From contig NZ_JAATJH010000001.1 in the NCBI RefSeq assembly GCF_011927835.1, positions 1,069,104 through 1,133,103 of the forward strand: a stretch of DNA of 64,000 nt, written 5' to 3'. Made by a program: the position numbers and the translations under genes. The notes beneath the pieces were generated by a model. It was given only the letters and a program-made list of their open reading frames with translations. It ran no database searches and was not told the origin of the DNA. Within the stretch, counting starts at the first letter, position 1, and each line of letters opens with the position of its first letter. Positions 1 to 7,883 of the stretch are shown here, one piece after another. Source of the stretch: Neolewinella antarctica (GTDB lineage: Bacteria; Bacteroidota; Bacteroidia; Chitinophagales; Saprospiraceae).

Positions 1-90
1 AAATAGTTCCACAAAATAAAGGCAGTCACCCCCCCCGCTTCGGTGAAGGCTCACGGCAAGCGCCCAAACCGTCAGCACTCTACAATACCT

Positions 91-110
91 TGCACCCGCG
101 CCAGCGCAAC
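91..110 (+). repeat. short GC-rich dispersed repeat, degenerate copy
   Basis: A variant of the GGCACCCGCGACCGCGCC motif that recurs in the window (see findings). It lies in the unassigned stretch 1-136 before the stop codon of the DMT permease, where I see no gene or terminator. Confidence 0.4.
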
Positions 111-136
111 TACACCTAGCACTAGTGGGGAGCGCA

Positions 137-1003
137 TTAACTTACTTTCCGACCCACCGCAACGGATTCAATTGCAACCGCAGCCAGAATAAGTGCCCCG
201 CCCCCGACGGCCGACCATTCCGGGATTTCCTCGAAGAAAATGACGCCCAGCAAAATTCCGTAGATGGGCTGAATACAACTCAGCAAACTAACCGTGCTGA
301 CGCTGAAGAAGCGAAAACAAGCTAAGAAAAGCGTGTGCCCGATTGCCGTTGTTAATAAGCCCAAACCGAGCAGATAGGGCATGGCCTCCGCCGTGGGCAC
401 CGCCTCGAAAAGCCACCAGATGGGCAGTAAAATAATGGACGCGATAACGGTCTGGTAGACCATCACGACCGAGCCCTGCACGTCGGCGATTTCCTTTTTC
501 ACCGTGAGGTTACGCAGCGCATAGATGAGGGCGGACAATAGGCCCAGCGCCAAACCAAGCGTTGCACCATCCGCTAAATCGAACGACGGGGCGAGCAAGT
601 AAACGCCATAGATTACCAGGACGCCCAACAGTAGGTGCCTGGGCACAAAAGGTTTCTTCAGCACCAGCGGCTCCAGTAGGGTCGTCATGGCCGGGTAAGT
701 AAAAATGGCCAGCATCCCGATCGCTACGCTCGACAGTTTGAGCGCGTAGAAGTAAGTGATCCAGTGGGCCGTCATGAGCACGGCGGATAGTAGAATCGTC
801 TTCGTCTGCTTATTATTTCGCAGCTTGAAGGAGTACCCTTTGAACAAACAAAAAGCGATGAGTAGCGCCGCAGCAATGCTGGCGCGCCACCAGATGGCTA
901 CCGGTGCCGGAACGGGCACAAAGCGCCCCAATACTCCGCTAGTGCCCACGAAGACCATGGCGACGTTGAGTTGCAACAGTGGACTGACTGAAGGGCGAGA
1001 CAT
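137..1003 (-). CDS. DMT-superfamily permease (EamA family)
   Basis: Integral inner-membrane protein of 288 residues, almost entirely hydrophobic, with about ten predicted transmembrane segments arranged as two EamA repeats. The first has the family-typical ...GTSGVLGRF... start and a following basic loop (around residues 45-66), and the second begins near residue 150. Members export or import small metabolites such as amino acids or nucleotide sugars, but the substrate cannot be read from the sequence. The ATG at 1003 gives a normal family length. The gene stands alone on the minus strand, downstream of the L17 terminator, and no -7 box is clear upstream. Confidence 0.85.
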   Translation of the reverse strand: MSRPSVSPLLQLNVAMVFVGTSGVLGRFVPVPAPVAIWWRASIAAALLIAFCLFKGYSFKLRNNKQTKTILLSAVLMTAHWITYFYALKLSSVAIGMLAIFTYPAMTTLLEPLVLKKPFVPRHLLLGVLVIYGVYLLAPSFDLADGATLGLALGLLSALIYALRNLTVKKEIADVQGSVVMVYQTVIASIILLPIWWLFEAVPTAEAMPYLLGLGLLTTAIGHTLFLACFRFFSVSTVSLLSCIQPIYGILLGVIFFEEIPEWSAVGGGALILAAVAIESVAVGRKVS

Positions 1004-1127
1004 AAATTCGGTCTAAGGTGTTTGGTTTTTGTAGCGTACGATCATCCGGAAAATATGCGGTTGATTAGGCATACAATTCTGCGCCACATCTTTCGTAGTC
1101 AGCTTACTTCATTCACTAGCATAAAGA

Positions 1128-1165
1128 AACCCGGAAGTATCGTGCGATGCTTCCGGGTTCTTGTA
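1128..1165 (-). terminator. intrinsic terminator of the rplQ end of the ribosomal operon
   Basis: Perfect 10-bp arms AACCCGGAAG (1128-1137) and CTTCCGGGTT (1150-1159) with a 12-nt loop lie just after the rplQ stop codon. Read on the minus strand, the stem is followed by TTTCTTT. Confidence 0.8.
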
Positions 1166-1182
1166 ATGAGTTATGGCTGAAT

Positions 1183-1728
1183 CTACTCCTCCTCGGCGGC
1201 AGGAGTGACGTCCGCGATAGCTGCGGTAGTAACCGCCGTGGTGGCAACCGCCGTCGCCGCTGCTGAACTGGATTCAGTACCGGGCGTGGTAGTGCCTTCG
1301 TCACCTCCTTTACGGCGGCGGCTACGGCGTGTGCGACCTTTCTTGATCTCACCTTCCTTATTGTACACGTCGTTGTAGTCAACTAATTCGATCATCGCCA
1401 TTTCAGCGCTGTCTCCCAATCGAAAGCCAGTTTTGATGACGCGGAGGTAACCGCCGGGGCGGTCGCCTACTTTCGGTGCGATCTCCTCGAACAGCACGTT
1501 GATGATCTCCTTGCTATTTAGGCTAGCGAATACATTACGGCGGTTGTGCGTGTCGTTAGACTTAGCTTTGGTGATCAAAGGCTCCGCAAAAACCCGGAGG
1601 GCTTTAGCTTTAGCGAGCGTCGTATTGATCCGCTTGTGGGTGAATAAAGCAATGGCGAGGTTACGCAGCGTTGCTTTGCGGTGGGCGGTCTTGCGGCCGA
1701 GGTGGTTGTGTTTCTTTCCGTGACGCAT
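1183..1728 (-). CDS. rplQ: 50S ribosomal protein L17 with Ala/Thr-rich tail
   Basis: Large-subunit protein at the polypeptide exit region. Residues 1-120 are canonical L17, starting [13 protein letters not shown] with the conserved RRNVFASL and [10 protein letters not shown] segments. The core is followed by a basic patch ([12 protein letters not shown], about 129-140) and roughly 40 residues of Ala/Thr/Ser ending in three Glu. Such tails occur on L17 of Bacteroidota; E. coli L17 lacks one. It is the last gene of the map-to-rplQ cluster, 188 bp after rpoA, and is followed by a clear terminator. Confidence 0.97.
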   Translation of the reverse strand: MRHGKKHNHLGRKTAHRKATLRNLAIALFTHKRINTTLAKAKALRVFAEPLITKAKSNDTHNRRNVFASLNSKEIINVLFEEIAPKVGDRPGGYLRVIKTGFRLGDSAEMAMIELVDYNDVYNKEGEIKKGRTRRSRRRKGGDEGTTTPGTESSSAAATAVATTAVTTAAIADVTPAAEEE

Positions 1729-1916
1729 GTCTGGGGGGAAGATTGGCCGACAACACGTTTCCAGTCACATTAGCAAGGCGGGCACTTGCTCGTTCGTGGT
1801 TGTTATTGCCGTAGGTTGAGATTAATTCAAAGCCCGCGGTCAGTATAGCAGTACCGGCTTCACCGAGGTCCGACAGGATTACTATCATGCTACCATACTG
1901 GGTAATTTCGTACTAT

Positions 1917-2921
1917 TTACTCTTCATCGAGCTTGTACTTGCTCAAGTCCATACCAAAGGTAAGTCCTTTCTCCACCAACAACTCTTCGATCTCCACGAG
2001 GGATTTCTTACCGAAGTTGCGGAATTTGAGTAGCTCGTGAGTGTCGTAGCGAACCAATTCACCAAGGCTATTGATCTTAGCGGCCTTGAGACAGTTGTAA
2101 GCGCGAACGGAAAGGTCCAGATCCTCCAGGCTGGTCTTGAGCAGCTTGCGCATGTGCAGGATGTGCTCGTCGACGATTGTTTCTTCGCGTGTTCCTACGC
2201 TCTGGAATTCGATGGCTTCGTTTGTGATCAACACCAGGTGCTGAATCATAATGTTAGCGGCTTCCCGTACGGCATCTTCGGGGTGAATAGTACCGTCGGT
2301 CTTGATTTCGAGAATCAGGTTCTCGTAGTCAGTACGTTGGCCAACCCGGGTAGATTCGACGCGATAAGCGACATTCTTGATCGGGGTGTAGATCGCATCT
2401 ACGGGAATGACACCAATCGGTGCATTCTTGGAAAGGCTCTCGTCGGCTGGTACGTAACCGTATCCTTTGGTGATCGTCAGTTCGACTTCGAGGTTGACGA
2501 AGGGCTCCATCGTGCAGAGCACGAGGTCGGGGTTCATGACCTTAAATACGTTAGTATGATCACCTACGTCCTTGGCTGTGAATTCGTCCTTACCACTGAT
2601 GGTCAGGTACACTTTCTCTTCTTCGAAGGTGTCCTCCGTCTGGATTAGGCGCTTCAGGCGAACCTGCTTGATGTTAAGAATGATCTCAACCAAGTCCTCC
2701 GTTACACCACGAATGGTAGAGAACTCGTGATCTACGCCCGCGATACGAATGGCGGAAATAGCAAATCCTTCGAGGCTACTGAGTAGCACCCGACGGAGTG
2801 AGTTACCGATCGTTTGGCCGAAGCCCGGTTCCAGGGGTTTGAATTCAAAGGTGCCGTGAAAGTCGTCCGACTTTTGCATCGTAATCTTATCCGGCTTCTG
2901 GAAGTTCAGCATTGTGCTCAT
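1917..2921 (-). CDS. rpoA: DNA-directed RNA polymerase subunit alpha
   Basis: 334 residues, close to the usual length. The N-terminal dimerisation domain carries GFGQTIGNSLRRVLLSS (about residues 34-50). The C-terminal domain begins near residue 250 (LEDLDLSVRAYNCLKAAKINSLGELV) and contains the helix-hairpin-helix that binds UP elements and activators. It sits between rpsD and rplQ as in most Bacteroidota. The 344-bp spacer from rpsD is long for this operon and contains an odd G-run (see separate entry). Confidence 0.98.
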   Translation of the reverse strand: MSTMLNFQKPDKITMQKSDDFHGTFEFKPLEPGFGQTIGNSLRRVLLSSLEGFAISAIRIAGVDHEFSTIRGVTEDLVEIILNIKQVRLKRLIQTEDTFEEEKVYLTISGKDEFTAKDVGDHTNVFKVMNPDLVLCTMEPFVNLEVELTITKGYGYVPADESLSKNAPIGVIPVDAIYTPIKNVAYRVESTRVGQRTDYENLILEIKTDGTIHPEDAVREAANIMIQHLVLITNEAIEFQSVGTREETIVDEHILHMRKLLKTSLEDLDLSVRAYNCLKAAKINSLGELVRYDTHELLKFRNFGKKSLVEIEELLVEKGLTFGMDLSKYKLDEE

Positions 2922-3265
2922 ATTCTTATTTTCACTTTGAGTGGTTATCTTTCCCGTTCAGCGGGGGAGCAAACGGTCGGGGACACCTGGAATGTAACAA
3001 TAGTTCTCCGGAAATCTGGAGGCAAAACTTGCTGCGAAACAGACGAAATAACTTCTTTCAGTCTGCGGATAAACCACCAGTCCGCTACTGGCACCGCACC
3101 AAATCCATACCGGAGTAGGATAAATTAATTTGTCCCCAGCGGGCCCGAAGGCCTGGCTGGGGACTGGACGACGCCCTGGGGGGTGGGGGGTTGGACGCCG
3201 CCCGGGGGGGGATCTTGCAACTTTCCTCCTCGATCGGAGGAAAGTCAAAAAACCCGCCCGGTATC
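2922..3265 (-). other. rpsD-rpoA spacer with G-runs and a stem-loop
   Basis: A 344-bp gap inside the ribosomal operon without a believable gene. At 3172-3211 the plus strand has three long G runs (6, 6 and 8 G), so the operon transcript carries C-runs. At 3221-3250 a perfect hairpin, ACTTTCCTCC with GGAGGAAAGT, lies just after the rpsD stop. Its A-run is on the wrong side for a minus-strand intrinsic terminator, so it may instead protect or process the rpsD mRNA end or act in translational feedback. A function is inference. Confidence 0.5.
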
Positions 3266-3880
3266 TTACTTGGAGTAAAGCTCAACGATCAACTGCGTGT
3301 TGATCTTCTCGGGGATGTTCTCCCGCTCGGGGTAGGCCAGGAAGCTACCTTCCATTTTACCCTGGTCGAAAGACAACCAACCGTAGTTACGAACGTCGCT
3401 CTTGCTGGAGACCGTATCGCGAACGACTTCCAGCCCCTGGCTTTTCGGACGAACACTGACCGTGTCTCCAATACGGAGCTGCGTAGAAGGAACGTTATTC
3501 AAACGACCGTTCAGCATAATGTGGCGGTGAGAGACGAGTTGACGGGCAGCACGGCGCGTCGGTGCGAGACCGAGGCGGTAAACCACATTATCCAACCGAG
3601 CTTCGAGGAGCTGCAATAGCACTTCACCCGTTACGCCCCGGCTCGCCTGAGCCTTCTCGAATAAGTTGCGGAACTGACGCTCGAGTACACCGTAGGTGAA
3701 CTTGGCGATCTGCTTCTGCGTGAGTTGTAGTTTGTAGTCGGAAGGTTGGCGACGGCGACCACGGGTGTTACCGTGCTGACCGGGCTTGTACTTCTTACGT
3801 TCGAAAGCGCGAGAGTAACCAAAGATTGGTTCGTCGAGTGCGCGGGCTTTTTTCGCCTTGGGACCAGTATATCTAGCCAT
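3266..3880 (-). CDS. rpsD: 30S ribosomal protein S4
   Basis: Primary 16S rRNA-binding protein, 204 residues. Starts MARYTGPKAKKARALDEPIFG, with an internal S4 RNA-binding domain around residues 93-155 (LEARLDNVVYRLGLAPTRRAARQLVSHRHIMLNGR). Unlike many bacteria, there is no Cys4 zinc site near the N-terminus, as usual in this phylum. It lies 79 bp downstream of rpsK in the same operon. Confidence 0.98.
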   Translation of the reverse strand: MARYTGPKAKKARALDEPIFGYSRAFERKKYKPGQHGNTRGRRRQPSDYKLQLTQKQIAKFTYGVLERQFRNLFEKAQASRGVTGEVLLQLLEARLDNVVYRLGLAPTRRAARQLVSHRHIMLNGRLNNVPSTQLRIGDTVSVRPKSQGLEVVRDTVSSKSDVRNYGWLSFDQGKMEGSFLAYPERENIPEKINTQLIVELYSK

Positions 3881-3959
3881 ATTGACCTGGGGTCTTTAAA
3901 TCCCATCGCTCAGAGTAAGTTGAACGAGCGGGGAGTTGATTTTGAAGGGTGGGGGGGGA

Positions 3960-4379
3960 TTATACGCGGCGGCGCTTAGGAGGGCGGCAACCGTTGTGAG
4001 GGAGCGGCGTAACGTCTTTGATCTTCGTTACGCGGATGTTCGCACCATCGAGGGCGCGGATCGCTGCTTCACGGCCACTACCTGGGCCCTTCACGTAAAC
4101 TTCGACGCTGCGAAGGCCGGCTTCGTAGGCATCGCGCGCGGCGTTACCGGATGCTACCTGAGCGGCGTATGGCGTAGATTTCTTGGAGCCACGGAATTTC
4201 TCCTTACCGGCGGTTCCCCAACTGATCACGTCACCACTCTTATTCGTGAGGGTGATGATGATGTTATTGAAACTTGCCTGGATGTAGGCGAGGCCTTCGC
4301 TCTCTACCTTGACCTTGCGCTTCTTGGAAGATGCGCGGCCACCACCGCTTGACGCTGGTTGTCCTTGTCTCTTAGCCAT
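3960..4379 (-). CDS. rpsK: 30S ribosomal protein S11
   Basis: 139 residues with the conserved [40 protein letters not shown] end of S11 (last 40 residues), which helps shape the platform of the small subunit. A short Lys/Ser/Gly-rich N-terminal extension precedes the core at about residue 27. The ATG overlaps the rpsM stop by one base (TAATG), indicating translational coupling. Confidence 0.98.
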   Translation of the reverse strand: MAKRQGQPASSGGGRASSKKRKVKVESEGLAYIQASFNNIIITLTNKSGDVISWGTAGKEKFRGSKKSTPYAAQVASGNAARDAYEAGLRSVEVYVKGPGSGREAAIRALDGANIRVTKIKDVTPLPHNGCRPPKRRRV

Positions 4380-4756
4380 TATTTAGTAACTTTTTTCTTG
4401 TTAGCAACAGTCTTACGCTTGCCCTTACGGGTCCGGGCGTTGGTCTGGGTACGCTGGCCGCGAAGGGGAAGCCCTTTACGGTGGCGCAGGCCGCGGTAGC
4501 AGCCAATGTCCATAAGACGTTTGATGTTCGTTGATACTTCCGTACGCAAATCACCTTCTACCTTGTATTCGTTCTGAAGGAGGTTAGAGATCGTACGAAT
4601 GTTTTCGTCGGTCCAGTCCGCTACGTGAGTGTTGTGGTCAACTTCGGCTTTGTCGAGAATCTCGACGGCCCGGCTAGCCCCTACACCAAACACATAGGTC
4701 AAACTGATAATTCCGCGTTTCTGCCGCGGGAGGTCAACACCTGCAATTCGTGCCAT
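4379..4756 (-). CDS. rpsM: 30S ribosomal protein S13
   Basis: 125 residues, starting [15 protein letters not shown], with [17 protein letters not shown] (about 93-109) and the Lys-rich tail that reaches the decoding region. It is translationally coupled to rpsK through TAATG and sits 18 bp after rpmJ. Confidence 0.98.
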   Translation of the reverse strand: MARIAGVDLPRQKRGIISLTYVFGVGASRAVEILDKAEVDHNTHVADWTDENIRTISNLLQNEYKVEGDLRTEVSTNIKRLMDIGCYRGLRHRKGLPLRGQRTQTNARTRKGKRKTVANKKKVTK

Positions 4757-4774
4757 AATTAAGTTATTATAAGA

Positions 4775-4891
4775 TTATCCTTGGCGTTGCTTGAACTTAG
4801 GAGTCTTCTTATTAATGATGTAAACTTTGCCCTTGCGGCGGACGATCTTGCAATCGACGCTGCGCTTCTTGACTGAGGGTCTAACTTTCAT
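4775..4891 (-). CDS. rpmJ: 50S ribosomal protein L36 (zinc-free type)
   Basis: A 38-codon gene, found by translating the gap between infA and rpsM. The protein begins [20 protein letters not shown] and ends [13 protein letters not shown], clearly L36. Only one Cys (residue 14) is present, so the CxxC...C...H zinc site of classical L36 is missing, as is usual in Bacteroidota. Its position infA-rpmJ-rpsM is the conserved order. Confidence 0.96.
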   Translation of the reverse strand: MKVRPSVKKRSVDCKIVRRKGKVYIINKKTPKFKQRQG

Positions 4892-4941
4892 AATTCAATG
4901 AGTTGAATCCGCTAAAAACCGGATTAAAGTAGCAGTGCGGC

Positions 4942-5160
4942 CTATTTGTAGCGGTAAGTGATGCGCCCACGCGTTAAATCGTACGGGCTCATTTCTACGG
5001 CGACTTTATCACCCGGGAGGATTTTGATGTAGTGCATCCGCATCTTTCCGGAGATACTGGCTTTGATTTCGTGGTCATTTTCCAGGCGAATGCGGAACAA
5101 GGCGTTCCCCAAAGCTTCTTCGACTACGCCATCTTGCTTAATCAGGTTTTTTTTGGACAT
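4942..5160 (-). CDS. infA: translation initiation factor IF-1
   Basis: 72-residue S1-fold protein ([20 protein letters not shown] to GRITYRYK) that blocks the ribosomal A site during initiation. A longer open frame exists upstream, but IF-1 homology begins at the ATG at 5160, and a -7 promoter box lies at 5179-5186, between the two possible starts, which favours the short form. Confidence 0.97.
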   Translation of the reverse strand: MSKKNLIKQDGVVEEALGNALFRIRLENDHEIKASISGKMRMHYIKILPGDKVAVEMSPYDLTRGRITYRYK

Positions 5161-5510
5161 ATTTTGAATTTCGGAGGGCAAAGGTACTCTTTTATTTCCC
5201 GGCACCCAAGTGTTTGTGGAATTTGTTTCCTGGGAGGGAATGCCCGTGAGCCTCACTTAGTTGTATGTCCGATATTCGATCCCCTACCCTACTTCCAGTA
5301 ATCCGGAAAACCAGATACGCTACGGTTTCACGAAAGCCAAGATCAGGCCCCACACCACGAAGAAAGCTGCCGTATTTCTTGAGTGATTTTCTCCGGACCG
5401 CACGGTAGGTGGCACCGCACAAATTTATCATCAACGCACGTCCCTTCCGCCGCACTGGGCGTGATGTAATCGTTGATAAATTTTTGAACTCACCTGGGCA
5501 TCGCGTGTCA
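5161..5510 (-). other. map-infA spacer with imperfect inverted repeat
   Basis: A 350-bp gap in a normally compact operon. Apart from the infA promoter it holds an imperfect inverted repeat, AAATTTATCATCAACG at 5421-5436 and CGTTGATAAATTT at 5471-5483 (one 3-nt bulge), which could end or process the map transcript. An open frame on the minus strand through this gap looks random and is not called. Confidence 0.4.
5179..5215 (-). promoter_or_regulatory. candidate promoter of infA and the downstream ribosomal genes
   Basis: The minus strand reads TACCTTTG at 5186-5179, matching the Bacteroidota -7 consensus TAnnTTTG, with a TTG about 20 nt further upstream. The predicted transcript would start about 12 nt before the infA ATG. 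Confidence 0.6.
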
Positions 5511-6389
5511 TCAGGCACTTTGCGCAACGGGCTGGTAAACCGCCACCAAGGATTCATCCAGATTGTCCACGTACTTAAGGTTAGCGTTGTTGCGGATTGC
5601 TTTCTCGATCGGGCGATGATCGCTCATCAGGTCGGCGGGGGCGCCGTCGCGGGTGATGGCGATGGAGTGTTCGTAGTGGGCGGCAGGCTTGGCGTCGCGG
5701 GTAACGATCGTCCAACCGTCTTCACGGCTGTGGACGTCCTTGCGGCCGAGGGTGATCATGGGCTCGATGGCGATGATGAGGCCGGCTTTGAGGACGGGGC
5801 CGCGACCGCGTTTACCAAAATTAGGCACGTCGGGTGCTTCGTGCAGCGAGCGGCCGAGACCGTGACCGACCAGCTCGCGTACGACACCGTATTTATGCTC
5901 GCGCTCGGTGTAACTCTGGATGGCGTGGCTGATGTCCCCCACCCTTCTTCCGGAGCGGGCGGCGTCGATCCCCAAATACAGTGAATGCTTGGTACGGCGG
6001 CAGAGATCCATCACGTCTTCGGCTACGTCGCCGACGCAAAAAGTGTAGGCGGCATCTCCGTAGAATTCATCCACGATCGTGCCACAGTCGATACTCAGAA
6101 TGTCGCCATCTTTAAATACCTGGTTCTCGTCCGGCAGGCCATGCACGACTTCTTCGTTCTGGCTGACGAGTAAGGTAGAGGGGCAACCGTACAGCCCCTT
6201 AAAGCCGGGTACCGCGCCGTGGTCCCGAATAAATTCTTCGGCAAACGTATCGATCTCCCGCCCGGTCATGCCCGGCTTGAGCATCTTACCGACCTCGGTG
6301 AGGGTTTTGCACACGAGTTGGCAAGCGACACGGCTGCGCTCGATCTCTTCCGGGGTTTTGAAGATCATCTTCCGGTCCTTCCTGCTCAT
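5511..6389 (-). CDS. map: type I methionine aminopeptidase
   Basis: Removes the initiator Met from nascent proteins, using two divalent metal ions. The pita-bread metallopeptidase core shows the metal ligands in order: SIDCGTIVDEFYGDAAYTF (two Asp), GHGLGRSLHEAPD (His) and IAIEPMI (Glu), with a final Glu in AAHYEHSIAI. At 292 residues it is longer than the roughly 260 of E. coli, owing to an extra C-terminal stretch after residue 255. It is the first gene of the minus-strand ribosomal cluster here. In related genomes secY usually precedes it, but here the neighbour is a divergent TRAP protein. Confidence 0.95.
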   Translation of the reverse strand: MSRKDRKMIFKTPEEIERSRVACQLVCKTLTEVGKMLKPGMTGREIDTFAEEFIRDHGAVPGFKGLYGCPSTLLVSQNEEVVHGLPDENQVFKDGDILSIDCGTIVDEFYGDAAYTFCVGDVAEDVMDLCRRTKHSLYLGIDAARSGRRVGDISHAIQSYTEREHKYGVVRELVGHGLGRSLHEAPDVPNFGKRGRGPVLKAGLIIAIEPMITLGRKDVHSREDGWTIVTRDAKPAAHYEHSIAITRDGAPADLMSDHRPIEKAIRNNANLKYVDNLDESLVAVYQPVAQSA

Positions 6390-6449
6390 AGTTAATTGGG
6401 GCTTGCCTGTGCCTAACGCCGTTTACGGCTTCGGGTTGAAAATTGCGCG

Positions 6450-6457
6450 CAAAGGTA
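6450..6457 (-). promoter_or_regulatory. -7 box upstream of map
   Basis: Minus-strand TACCTTTG, 61 nt upstream of the map start. No convincing -33 TTTG at 19-20 nt spacing, so only the -7 element is supported. Confidence 0.45.
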
Positions 6458-6498
6458 CGGTGGGGGCAGCAACATTGCTTTTACTTCAAAAGCACACT

Positions 6499-6518
6499 GG
6501 CACCCGCGACCGCGCAAC
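6499..6518 (+). repeat. short GC-rich dispersed repeat
   Basis: Exact GGCACCCGCGACCGCGC followed by AAC. It lies 15 bp from the palindrome at 6533-6550, one of several places where the two motifs occur together. Confidence 0.6.
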
Positions 6519-6532
6519 ACAATATGGCGCAG

Positions 6533-6550
6533 CCCCGATAGCTATCGGGG
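6533..6550. repeat. dispersed palindrome CCCGATAGCTATCGGG
   Basis: Perfect 18-bp palindrome (CCCC...GGGG version) in the divergent map/TRAP intergenic region. One of eight copies in the window. Confidence 0.8.
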
Positions 6551-6644
6551 GTGCGGAGGATTTAGATTAACGCAAAGAATTCGGGACTAACCCCCAAGAA
6601 CTTATCTTGCCCGTCCAGAGCACACGGACCTCAAGCCAGCACGA

Positions 6645-7751
6645 ATGAAACGATCCACCTTCTTCAAATCCCTCGCCGCCGGCACGATCGGCCTTCCCGT
6701 AGCGCTGCGCCTTTTCGCCGGCAAACTGGAAGCGCAGGGCGAAAAACAAACGGTCAGCGGCGAGCAGTTCCGCTGGAAGATGGTCACTACCTGGCCACCC
6801 GGCTTCCCCATCCTCGGCGAAGGGTGCGAGCTGCTGGCGGACCTCTGCCGGACGATGTCGGGCGGGCGGCTGGACATCACCGTCTACGGTGGCGGTGAAC
6901 TCGTCCCGGCCCTGGAGGCTTTCGATGCCGTGCGCAACGGAGCGGCGGAAGTGGGGAGTGGCGCGGCCTATTACTGGGCGGGTAAGGCACCGGCGGCGCA
7001 GTTCTTTGCCGGCTTCCCCTTCGGCTTCAACGCCCAGCAAATGAACAGTTGGCTACTGAGTGGCGGCGGGATGGAACTCTGGCGGGAGCTGTACGCGCAG
7101 TATAACCTCGTCCCTTTCCTAGGCGGCAACACGGGCGTACAAATGGGGGGCTGGTACAACCGACGGATCGATTCGGTGGCGGATTTCAAAGGACTGAAGA
7201 TGCGGATGCCCGGGCTGGGCGGGCGGGTGCTGGAGCGGCTCGGCGGTACGCCCGTTCTGCTGGCCGCCGGCGAGCTCTACACCGGCCTGGAGCGCGGCAT
7301 TATCGACGCACTGGAGTGGGTCGGCCCCTACCACGACGCCTTCATGGGCTTCGATGAGATCGCGAAATATTATTATTACCCGGGTTGGCACGAGCCGGGG
7401 ACGGCCTTCGAGTTTTTCGTCAACCAGGATAAATATGCCGCCCTGCCGGATGACCTCCGGGAGATTTTTCGGGTAGCGACGCACTACGTAAATATGTACA
7501 CGCTCTCAGCCTTCGAGGCCAAAAATGCCGAGACACTGGCGAAACTGAGGCAAGTCGCCGGTCTAGCTATTCTCCCGTTCCCGGACGAGGTCGTGGAGGC
7601 GGCACGCGTTGCGGCGGCGGACGTTATTGCCGAATACGCGGCGTCGGACCCTTTCGCCGGAAAAGTGTTCGAATCCATCAAACGGTTTCAGGGCTTAGCA
7701 AAACCGTGGGCGGAAATGACCGAAAAGACCTACTACGATAAGATGACCTAG
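6645..7751 (+). CDS. TRAP-type solute-binding protein (DctP/TakP-like)
   Basis: Periplasmic receptor of a tripartite ATP-independent transporter, 368 residues. The N-terminus (MKRSTFFKSLAAGTIGLPVALRL) is an export signal with one Arg only, so Sec is more likely than Tat. The core shows DctP-family landmarks: VTTWPPGFPILGEG, ADFKGLKMRMPGLGGRVLERLGG (the ligand-contacting Arg region) and the GIIDALEWVGPYHD segment typical of the TakP keto-acid binders. The ligand is inference (a 2-oxoacid or similar carboxylate). No DctQ/DctM membrane genes adjoin it, so its permease must be elsewhere. The following cyclase-family gene may be co-transcribed (132-bp gap). Confidence 0.88.
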   Translation: MKRSTFFKSLAAGTIGLPVALRLFAGKLEAQGEKQTVSGEQFRWKMVTTWPPGFPILGEGCELLADLCRTMSGGRLDITVYGGGELVPALEAFDAVRNGAAEVGSGAAYYWAGKAPAAQFFAGFPFGFNAQQMNSWLLSGGGMELWRELYAQYNLVPFLGGNTGVQMGGWYNRRIDSVADFKGLKMRMPGLGGRVLERLGGTPVLLAAGELYTGLERGIIDALEWVGPYHDAFMGFDEIAKYYYYPGWHEPGTAFEFFVNQDKYAALPDDLREIFRVATHYVNMYTLSAFEAKNAETLAKLRQVAGLAILPFPDEVVEAARVAAADVIAEYAASDPFAGKVFESIKRFQGLAKPWAEMTEKTYYDKMT

Positions 7752-7793
7752 CGTAATCATCAACTTAGCGTCCGTTGCGCTCCGTAGCTACTT

Positions 7794-7813
7794 GGCACCC
7801 GCGACCACGCACC
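7794..7813 (+). repeat. short GC-rich dispersed repeat
   Basis: GGCACCCGCGACCACGCACC, one base different from the consensus over the first 17 positions, between the TRAP and cyclase genes. Confidence 0.5.
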
Positions 7814-7883
7814 TGCTTTTTAAGCACCCAACGCACTGAACAAAACCCCGCGCCCAACGTCAACCACCCCAAACCCCAAACTT

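Noticed and set aside
2037-2648. 203-codon open frame on the plus strand opposite rpoA
   Set aside because: Shadow of a well-identified gene; no start signal or homology. The same holds for the many other opposite-strand frames over rpsD, map, porU2, tricorn-like and rpoC.
3221-3250. rpsD-end hairpin as a terminator
   Set aside because: The T-run on the transcript precedes the stem, so orientation is wrong for minus-strand intrinsic termination.
5192-5557. 121-codon minus-strand frame between map and infA
   Set aside because: Overlaps map and the infA promoter, with Arg/Ser-rich random-looking protein and no recognisable motif.
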